A stretch of DNA of 64,000 bases, taken from contig OY282609.1 in assembly GCA_958298945.1 (NCBI GenBank), positions 44,545,393 to 44,609,392 on the forward strand, written 5' to 3'. The stretch comes from Atherix ibis. Lineage: Eukaryota > Arthropoda > Insecta > Diptera > Athericidae. Positions 50,911 through 62,410 of this stretch are shown piece after piece (within the stretch, counting starts at the first letter, position 1; every line of letters starts with the position of its first letter). Made by a program: the position numbers and the translations under genes. The notes beneath the pieces were generated by a model. That model made no database searches and was not told the DNA's origin. It worked only from the letters and a program-made list of their open reading frames with translations.

Positions 50911-53904
50911 ATATACTACTTCATATTCCTCTTAAATATACTACTTCATATTCCTCTTAAATATACTACTTCATATTCCTCTTAAGCATACTACTTCATA
51001 TTCCTCTTAAACATACTACTTCATATTCCTCTTAAACATACTACTTCATATTCCTCTTAAACATACTACTTCATATTCCTCTTAAACATATTACTTCATA
51101 TTCCTCTTAACATACTACTTCATATTCCTCTTAAACATACTACTTCATATTCCTCTTAAACATACTACTTCATATTCGTCTTAAACATACTACTTCATAT
51201 TCCTCTTAAACATACTACTTCATATTCCTCTTAAACATAATTTTTCATATTCCTCTTAAATATACTACTTCATATATCTCTTAAACATACTACTTCATAT
51301 TCATCTTAAACATACTACTTCATATTCCTCTTAAACATACTACTTCATATTCGTCTTAAACATACTACTTCATATTCCTCTTAAACATACTACTTCATAT
51401 TCCTCTTAAACATACTTTTTCATATTCCTCTTAAATATACTACTTCATATATCTCTTAAACATACTACTTCATATTCATCTTAAACATACTACTTCATAT
51501 TCCTCTTAAACATACTACTTCTTATATCCCTTAAACATACTACTTCATATTCCACTTAAATATACTACTTCATATTCCTCTTAAACATACTACTTCATAT
51601 TCCTCTTAAATAAACTACTTCATATTCCTCTTAAATATACTACTTCATATTCCTCTTAAATATACTACTTCATATTCCTCTTAAACATACTACTTCATAT
51701 TCCTCTTAAATATACTACTTCATATTCCTCTTAAATATACTACTTCATATTCCTCTTAAACATACTACTTCATATTCCTCTTAAACATACTACTTCATAT
51801 TCCTCTTAAACATACTGCTTCATATTCCTCTTAAACATACTACTTCATATTCCTCTTAAATATACTACTTCATATTCCTCTTAAATATACTACTTCATAT
51901 TCCTCTTAAACATACTTCTTCATATTCCACTTAAATATACTACTTCGTATTCCTCTTAAACATACTACTGCATATTCCTCTTAAACATACTACTTCATAT
52001 TCCTCTTAAACATACTACTTCATATTCCTCTTAAACATACTACTTCATATTCCTCTTAAACATACTACTTCATATATCTCTTAAATATACTACTTCATAT
52101 TCCTCTTAAACATACTTCTTCATATTATACTTAAATATACTACTTCGTATTCCTCTTAAACATACTACTTCATATTCCTCTAAAACATACCACTTCATAT
52201 TCCACTTAAATATACTACTTCATATACCTCTTAAACATACTACTTCATATTCGTCTTAAACATACTACTTCATATTCCTCTTAAACATACTACTTCATAT
52301 TCCTCTTAAACATACTACTTCATATTCCACTTAAACAAACTACTTTATATTCCTCTTAAATATACTACTTCATATTCTTCTTAAACATACTACTTCATAT
52401 TCCTCTTAAACATACTACTTCATATTCCTCTTAAACATACTACTTCACATTCCTCTTAAACATACTACTTCATATTCCTTTTAAACAAACTACTTCATAT
52501 TCCTCTTAAACATACTACTTCATATTCATCTTAAACATACTACTTCATATTCCTCTTAAGCATACTACTTCATATTCCACTTAAATATACTACTTCGTAT
52601 TCCTCTTAAACATACTACTTCATATTCCTCTTAAACATACTACTTCATATTCCTCTTAAACATACTACTTCATATATCTTTTAAATATACTACTTCATAT
52701 TCCTCTTAAACATACTTCTTCATATTCCACTTAAATATTCTACTTCGTATTCCTCTTAAACATACTACTGCATATTCCTCTTAAACATACTACTTCATAT
52801 TCCTCTTAAACATACTACTTCATATTCCTCTTAAACATACTACTTCATATTCCTCTTAAACATACTACTTCATATATCTCTTAAATATACTACATCATAT
52901 TTCTCTTAAACATACTTCTTCATATTCCACTTAAATATACTACTTCGTATTCCTCTTAAACATACTACTTCATATTCCTCTAAAACATACTACTTCATAT
53001 TCGACTTAAACATACTACTTCATATACCTCTTAAACATACTACTTCATTTTCGTCTTAAACATACTACTTCATATTCCTCTTAAACATACTACTTTATAT
53101 TCATCTTAAATATACTACTTCATATTCCTCTTAAACATACTACTTCATATTCCTCTTAAATATACTACTTCATATTCCTCTTAAACATACTACTTCATAT
53201 TCCACTTAAACAAACTACTTTATATTCCTCTTAAATATACCACTTCATATTCTTCTTAAACATACTACTTCATATTCCTCTTAAACATACTACTTCATAT
53301 TCCTCTTAAATATACTACTTCATATTCCTCTTAAATATGCTACTTCATATTCCTCTTAAACATACTACTTTATATTCCTCTTAAGCATACTACTTCATAT
53401 TCCACTTAAATATACTACTTCATATTCCTCTTAAATATACTAGTTCATATTCCTCTTAAACATACTACTTCACATTCCTCTTAAACATACTACTTCATAT
53501 TCCTCTTAAACAAACTACTTCATATTCCTCTTAAACATACTACTTCATATTCATCTTAAACATACTACTTCATATTCCTCTCAAGCATACTACTTCATAT
53601 TCCACTTAAATATACTACTTCGTATTCCTCTTAAACATACTACTTCATATTCCTCTTAAACATACTACTTCATATTCCTCTTAAACATACTACTTCATAT
53701 ATCTCTTAAATATACTACTTCATATTCCTCTTAAACATACTTCTTCATATTCCACTTAAATATACTATTTCGTATTCCTCTTAAACACACTACTGCATAT
53801 TCCTCTTAAACATACTACTTCATATTCCTCTTAAACATACTACTTCATATTCATCTTAAACATACTACTTCATATTCCTCTTAAATATACTACTTTATAT
53901 TCCT

Positions 53905-54384
53905 CTGAAACATACTACTTCCTATTCCTCTTAAATATACTACTTCATATTCCTCTTAAACATACTACTTCATATTCCACTTAAATATACTACTTCATAT
54001 TCCTCTTAAACATACTACTTCATATTCTTCTTAAACATACTGCTTCATATATCTCTTAAACATACTACTTCATATTCCTCTTAAATATACTACTTCATAT
54101 TCCTCTTAAAAATACTACTCCATATTCCTCTTAAACATACTACTTCACATTCCTCTTAAACATACTACTTCATATTCCTCTTAAACAAACTTCTTCATAT
54201 TACTCTTAAACAAACTACTTCATATTCCTCTTAAATATACTACTTCATATTCCTTTTAAACATACTACTTCATATTCCTCTTAAATATACTACTTCATAT
54301 TCCTCTTAAATATACTACTCCATATTCCTCTTAAACATACTACTTCATATTCCTCTTAAACATACTACTTCATATTCCCTTTAA
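53905..54384 (-). repeat. Right-arm conserved cassette, copy 2
   Basis: The markers CTGAAACATAC (53905) and TTCCCTTTAA (54375) are 470 bp apart, with the same inner monomer order as copy 1. It lies 3474 bp from copy 1; the 1-bp shortfall from 139 monomers is a CTTAACATAC deletion near 51.11 kb. It has a private TTCCACTTAAATAT monomer near 53.98 kb. Confidence 0.85.
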
Positions 54385-54719
54385 ATATACTACTTCATAT
54401 TCCTCTTAAATATACTACTTCATATTCCTCTTAAATATGCTACTTCATATTCCTCTTAAGCATACTACTTCATATTCCTCTTAAACATACTACTTCATAT
54501 TCCTCTTAAACATACTACTTCATATTCCTCTTAAACATACTACTTCATATTCCTCTTAAACATATTACTTCATATTCCTCTTAAACACACTACTTCATAT
54601 TCCTCTTAAATATACTACTTCATATTCCTCTTAAACATACTACTTCATATTCCTCTTAAGCATACTACTTCATATTCCTCTTAAATATACTACTTCATAT
54701 TCCTTTTAAACATACTACT

Positions 54720-55970
54720 TCATATTCCTCTTAAAACATACTACTTCATATTCCTCTTAAACATACTACTTCATATTCCTCTTAAACATACTACTTCATA
54801 TTCGTCTTAAACATACTACTTCATATTCCTCTTAAACATACTACTTCATATTCCTCTTAAACATACTTTTTCATATTCCTCTTAAATATACTACTTCATA
54901 TATCTCTTAAACACACTACTTCATATTCATCTTAAACATACTACTTCATATTCCTCTTAAACATACTACTTCTTATATCCCTTAAACATACTACTTCATA
55001 TTCCACTTAAATATACTACTTCATATTCCTCTTAAACATACTACTTCATATTCCTCTTAAATATACTACTTCATATTCCTCTTTAATATACTACTTCATA
55101 TTCCTCTTAAATATACTACTTCATATTCCTCTTAAACATACTACTTCATATTCCTCTTAAATATACTACTTCATATTCCTCTTAAATATACTACTTCATA
55201 TTCCTCTTAAACATACTACTTCATATTCCTCTTAAACATACTACTTCATATTCCTCTTAAACATACTGCTTCATATTCCTCTTAAACATACTACTTCATA
55301 TTCCTCTTAAAAATACTACTTCAATATTCCTCTTAAATATACTACTTCATATTCCTCTTAAACATACTACTTCATATTCCTCTTAAACATACTACTTTAT
55401 ATTCCTCTTAAACATACTACTTCATATTCCTCTTAAACATACTACTTCATATTCGTCTTAAACATACTACTTCATATTCCTTTAAACATACTACTTCATA
55501 TTCCTCTTAAACATACTTTTTCATATTCCTCTTAAATATACTACTTCATATATCTCTTTAACATACTACTTCATATTCATCTTAAACATACTACTTCATA
55601 TTCCTCTTAAATATACTACTTCATATTGCTCTTAAATATACTACTTCATATTCCTCTTAAACATACTACTTCATATTCCTCTTAAACATACTACTTCATA
55701 TTCCTCTTACACATACTGCTTCATATTCCTCTTAAACATACTACTTCATATTCCTCTTAAATATACTACTTCATATTCCTCTTAAATATACTACTTCATA
55801 TTCCTCTTAAACATACTACTTCATATTCCTCTTAAACATACTACTTCATATTCCTCTTAAACATACTACTTAATATTCCTCTTAACATACTATTTCATAT
55901 TCGTCTTAAACATACTACTTCATATTCCTCTTAAACATACTACTTCATATTCCCTCTTAAACATACTTTT
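54720..55970 (-). repeat. Indel-rich satellite segment
   Basis: Five 1-bp length changes fall in 1.25 kb: insertions at CTTAAAACATAC (about 54.73 kb), TTCAATATTCC (about 55.32 kb) and ATTCCCTCTTAA (about 55.95 kb), and deletions at ATTCCTTTAAAC (about 55.48 kb) and CTTAACATAC (about 55.88 kb). Their net +1 explains the 8001-bp distance between TTCCACTTAAACAAAC markers at 53200 and 61201. Related units nearby, such as 59.6-60.8 kb, lack them. Confidence 0.8.
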
Positions 55971-56705
55971 TCATATTCCTCTTATATATACTACTTCATA
56001 TATCTCTTAAACATACTACTTCATATTCATCTTAAACATACTACTTCATATTCCTCTTAAACATACTACTTCATATTCCTCTTAAATATACTACTTCATA
56101 TTCCTCTTAAATATGCTACTTCATATTCCTCTTAAACATACTACTTTATATTCCTCTTAAGCATACTACTTCATATTCCACTTAAATATACTACTTCATA
56201 TTCCTCTTAAATATACTACTTCATATTCCTCTTAAACATACTACTTCACATTCCTCTTAAACATTCTACTTCATATTCCTCTTAAACAAACTACTTCATA
56301 TTCCTCTTAAACATACTACTTCATATTCATCTTAAACATACTACTTCATATTCCTCTTAAGCATACTACTTCATATTCCACTTAAATATACTACTTCGTA
56401 TTCCTCTTAAACATACTACTTCATATTCCTCTTAAACATACTACTTCATATTCCTCTTAAACATACTACTTCATATATCTCTTAAATATACTACTTCATA
56501 TTCCTCTTAAACATACTTCTTCATATTCCACTTAAATATACTACTTCGTATTCCTCTTAAGCATACTACTGCATATTCCTCTTAAACATACTACTTCATA
56601 TTCCTCTTAAACATACTACTTCATATTCCTCTTAAACATACTACTTCATATTCATCTTAAACATACTACTTCATATTCCTCTTAAATATACTACTTTATA
56701 TTCCT

Positions 56706-57185
56706 CTGAAACATACTACTTCCTATTCCTCTTAAATATACTACTTCATATTCCTCTTAAACATATTACTTCATATTCCTCTTAAATATACTACTTCATA
56801 TTCCTCTTAAACATACTACTTCATATTCCTCTTAAACATACTGCTTCATATATCTCTTAAACCTACTACTTCATATTCCTCTTAAATATACTACTTCATA
56901 TTCCTCTTAAAAATACTACTCCATATTCCTCTCAAACATACTACTTCACATTCCTCTTAAACATACTACTTCATATTCCTCTTAAACAAACTTCTTCATA
57001 TTACTCTTAAACAAACTACTTCATATTCCTCTTAAATATACTACTTCATATTCCTTTTAAACATACTACTTCATATTCCTCTTAAATATACTACTTCATA
57101 TTCCTCTTAAATATACTACTCCATATTCCTCTTAAACATACTACTTCATATTCCTCTTAAACATACTACTTCATATTCCCTTTAA
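56706..57185 (-). repeat. Right-arm conserved cassette, copy 3
   Basis: The outer markers are at 56706 and 57176, 470 bp apart. It is 2801 bp from copy 2; the extra base reflects the net +1 from indels clustered in 54.7-56.0 kb. It keeps an ACATATTACTTC monomer near 56.76 kb that is also in the 47.96 and 50.43 kb copies. Confidence 0.85.
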
Positions 57186-57999
57186 ATATACTACTTCATA
57201 TTCCTCTTAAATATACTACTTCATATTCCTCTTAAATATACTACTTCATATTCCTCTTAAGCATACTACTTCATATTCCTCTTAAACATACTACTTCATA
57301 TTCTTCTTAAACATACTACTTCATATTCCTCTTAAACATACTACTTCATATTCCTCTTAAACATATTACTTCATATTCCTCTTAAACATACTACTTCATA
57401 TTCCTCTTAAACATACTACTTCATATTCCTCTTAAACATACTACTTCATATTCGTCTTAAACATACTACTTCATATTCCTCTTAAACATACTACTTCATA
57501 TTCCTCTTAAACATACTTTTTCATATTCCTCTTAAATATACTACTTCATATATCTCTTAAACATACTACTTCATATTCCTCTTAAATATACTACTTCATA
57601 TTCCTCTTAAACATACTACTTCATATTCCTCTTAAACATACTGCTTCATATATCTCTTAAACACACTACTTCATATTCCTCTTAAATATACTACTTCATA
57701 TTCCTCTTAAAAATACTACTCCATATTCCTCTTAAACATACTACTTCACATTCCTCTTAAACATACTACTTCATATTCCTCTTAAACAAACTTCTTCATA
57801 TTACTCTTAAACAAACTACTTCATATTCCTCTTAAACATACTGCTTCATATTCCTCTTAAACATACTACTTCATATTCCTCTTAAATATACTACTTCATA
57901 TTCCTCTTAAATATACTACTTCATATTCCTCTTAAACATACTACTTCATATTCATCTTAAACATACTACTTCATATTCCTCTTAAATATACTACTTTAT

Positions 58000-58790
58000 A
58001 TTCCTCTGAAACATACTACTTCCTATTCCTCTTAAATATACTACTTCATATTCCTCTTAAATATACTACTTCATATTCCTCTTAAGCATACTACTTCATA
58101 TTCCTCTTAAACATACTACTTCATATTCATCTTAAACATACTACTTCATATTCCTCTTAAATATACTACTTTATATTCCTCTGAAACATACTACTTCCTA
58201 TTCCTCTTAAATATACTACTTCATATTCCTCTTAAACATACTACTTCATATTCCTCTTAAATATACTACTTCATATTCCTCTTAAACATACTACTTCATA
58301 TTCCTCTTAAACATACTGCTTCATATATCTCTTAAACACACTACTTCATATTCCTCTTAAATATACTACTTCATATTCCTCTTAAACATACTACTTCATA
58401 TTCCTCTTAAACATACTACTTCATATTCCTCTTAAACATACTACTTCATATTCATCTTAAACATACTACTTCATATTCCTCTTAAATATACTACTTTATA
58501 TTCCTCTGAAACATACTACTTCCTATTCCTCTTAAATATACTACTTCATATTCCTCTTAAACATACTACTTCATATTCCTCTTAAATATACTACTTCATA
58601 TTCCTCTTAAACATACTACTTCATATTCCTCTTAAACATACTACTGCATATTCCTCTTAAACATACTACTTCATATTCCTCTTAAACATACTACTTCATA
58701 TTCCTCTTAAACATACTACTTCATATTCATCTTAAACATACTACTTCATATTCCTCTTAAATATACTACTTTATATTCCTCTGAAACATA
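58000..58790 (-). repeat. Repeated cassette-start block (7, 13 and 11 monomers)
   Basis: The CTGAAACATAC to CTACTTCCTATTCC pair begins at 58006, 58181, 58506 and 58781, with intervals of 175, 325 and 275 bp. All are whole numbers of monomers. Each start is preceded by a TTCATCTTAAAC monomer and a CTACTTTATATTCC monomer. Only the last continues into a full cassette, so this is a local expansion of its 5' part. Confidence 0.8.
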
Positions 58791-59260
58791 CTACTTCCTA
58801 TTCCTCTTAAATATACTACTTCATATTCCTCTTAAACATACTACTTCATATTCCTCTTAAATATACTACTTCATATTCCTCTTAAACATACTACTTCATA
58901 TTCCTCTTAAACATACTGCTTCATATATCTCTTAAACACACTACTTCATATTCCTCTTAAATATACTACTTCATATTCCTCTTAAAAATACTACTCCATA
59001 TTCCTCTTAAACATACTACTTCACATTCCTCTTAAACATACTACTTCATATTCCTCTTAAACAAACTTCTTCATATTACTCTTAAACAAACTACTTCATA
59101 TTCCTCTTAAATATACTACTTCATATTCCTTTTAAACATACTACTTCATATTCCTCTTAAATATACTACTTCATATTCCTCTTAAATATACTACTCCATA
59201 TTCCTCTTAAACATACTACTTCATATTCCTCTTAAACATACTACTTCATATTCCCTTTAA
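58781..59260 (-). repeat. Right-arm conserved cassette, copy 4
   Basis: The outer markers are at 58781 and 59251, 470 bp apart. It is preceded by three incomplete cassette starts at 58006, 58181 and 58506. It is the partner of copy 5 at an exact 3150-bp offset. Confidence 0.85.
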
Positions 59261-61930
59261 ATATACTACTTCATATTCCTCTTAAATATACTACTTCATA
59301 TTCCTCTTAAATATACTACTTCATATTCCTCTTAAGCATACTACTTCATATTCCTCTTAAACATACTACTTCATATTCCTCTTAAACATACTACTTCATA
59401 TTCCTCTTAAACATACTACTTCATATTCCTCTTAAACATATTACTTCATATTCCTCTTAAACACACTACTTCATATTCCTCTTAAATATACTACTTCATA
59501 TTCCTCTTAAACATACTACTTCATATTCCTCTTAAGCATACTACTTCATATTCCTCTTAAATATACTACTTCATATTCCTCTTAAACATACTACTTCATA
59601 TTCCTCTTAAACATACTACTTCATATTCCTCTTAAACATACTACTTCATATTCCTCTTAAACATACTACTTCATATTCGTCTTAAACATACTACTTCATA
59701 TTCCTCTTAAACATACTACTTCATATTCCTCTTAAACATACTTTTTCATATTCCTCTTAAATATACTACTTCATATATCTCTTAAACATACTACTTCATA
59801 TTCATCTTAAACATACTACTTCATATTCCTCTTAAACATACTACTTCTTATATCCCTTAAACATACTACTTCATATTCCACTTAAATATACTACTTCATA
59901 TTCCTCTTAAACATACTACTTCATATTCCTCTTAAATATACTACTTCATATTCCTCTTAAATATACTACTTCATATTCCTCTTAAATATACTACTTCATA
60001 TTCCTCTTAAACATACTACTTCATATTCCTCTTAAATATACTACTTCATATTCCTCTTAAATATGCTACTTCATATTCCTCTTAAACATACTACTTCATA
60101 TTCCTCTTAAACATACTACTTCATATTCCTCTTAAACATACTGCTTCATATTCCTCTTAAACATACTACTTCATATTCCTCTTAAATATACTACTTCATA
60201 TTCCTCTTAAATATACTACTTCATATTCCTCTTAAACATACTACTTCATATTCCTCTTAAACATACTACTTTATATTCCTCTTAAACATACTACTTCATA
60301 TTCCTCTTAAACATACTACTTCATATTCGTCTTAAACATACTACTTCATATTCCTCTTAAACATACTACTTCATATTCCTCTTAAACATACTTTTTCATA
60401 TTCCTCTTAAATATACTACTTCATATATCTCTTTAACATACTACTTCATATTCATCTTAAACATACTACTTCATATTCCTCTTAAATATACTACTTCATA
60501 TTCCTCTTAAATATACTACTTCATATTCCTCTTAAACATACTACTTCATATTCCTCTTAAACATACTACTTCATATTCCTCTTAAACATACTGCTTCATA
60601 TTCCTCTTAAACATACTACTTCATATTCCTCTTAAATATACTACTTCATATTCCTCTTAAATATACTACTTCATATTCCTCTTAAACATACTACTTCATA
60701 TTCCTCTTAAACATACTACTTCATATTCCTCTTAAACATACTACTTCATATTCCTCTTAAACATACTATTTCATATTCGTCTTAAACATACTACTTCATA
60801 TTCCTCTTAAACATACTACTTCATATTCCTCTTAAACATACTTTTTCATATTCCTCTTAAATATACTACTTCATATATCTCTTAAACATACTACTTCATA
60901 TTCATCTTAAACATACTACTTCATATTCCTCTTAAACATACTACTTCATATATCCCTTAAACATACTACTTCATATTCCACTTAAATATACTACTTCATA
61001 TTCCTCTTAAACATACTACTTCATATTCCTCTTAAATATACTACTTCATATTCTTCTTAAACATACTACTTCATATTCCTCTAAAACATACTACTTCATA
61101 TTCCACTTAAACATATTACTTCATATACCTCTTACACATACTACTTCATATTCCTCTTAAACATACTACTTCATATTCCTCTTAAACATACTTCTTCATA
61201 TTCCACTTAAACAAACTACTTTATATTCCTCTTAAATATACTACTTCATATTCTTCTTAAACATACTACTTCATATTCCTCTTAAACATACTACTTCATA
61301 TTCCTCTTAAATATACTACTTCATATTCCTCTTAAATATACTACTTCATATTCCTCTTAAACATACTACTTTATATTCCTCTTAAGCATACTACTTCATA
61401 TTCCACTTAAATATACTACTTCATATTCCTCTTAAATATACTACTTCATATTCCTCTTAAACATACTACTTCACATTCCTCTTAAACATACTACTTCATA
61501 TTCCTCTTAAACAAACTACTTCATATTCCTCTTAAACATACTACTTCATATTCATCTTAAACATACTACTTCATATTCCTCTTAAGCATACTACTTCATA
61601 TTCCACTTAAATATACTACTTCGTATTCCTCTTAAACATACTACTTCATATTCCTCTTAATCATACTACTTCATATTCCTCTTAAACATACTACTTCATA
61701 TATCTCTTAAATATACTACTTCATATTCCTCTTAAACATACTTCTTCATATTCCACTTAAATATACTACTTCGTATTCCTCTTAAACATACTACTGCATA
61801 ATCCTCTTAAACATACTACTTCATATTCCTCTTAAACATACTACTTCATATTCCTCTTAAACATACTACTTCATATTCATCTTAAACATACTACTTCATA
61901 TTCCTCTTAAATATACTACTTTATATTCCT

Positions 61931-62410
61931 CTGAAACATACTACTTCCTATTCCTCTTAAATATACTACTTCATATTCCTCTTAAACATACTACTTCATA
62001 TTCCTCTTAAATATACTACTTCATATTCCTCTTAAACATACTACTTTATATTCCTCTTAAACATACTGCTTCATATATCTCTTAAACATACTACTTCATA
62101 TTCCTCTTAAATATACTACTTCATATTCCTCTTAAAAATACTACTCCATATTCCTCTTAAACATACTACTTCACATTCCTCTTAAACATACTACTTCATA
62201 TTCCTCTTAAACAAACTTCTTCATATTACTCTTAAACAAACTACTTCATATTCCTCTTAAATATACTACTTCATATTCCTTTTAAACATACTACTTCATA
62301 TTCCTCTTAAATATACTACTTCATATTCCTCTTAAATATACTACTCCATATTCCTCTTAAACATACTACTTCATATTCCTCTTAAACATACTACTTCATA
62401 TTCCCTTTAA
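61931..62410 (-). repeat. Right-arm conserved cassette, copy 5
   Basis: The outer markers are at 61931 and 62401, 470 bp apart. It differs from copy 4 by few substitutions, for example CTACTTTATATTCC near 62.04 kb and ACATAC in place of ACACAC near 62.09 kb. Confidence 0.85.
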
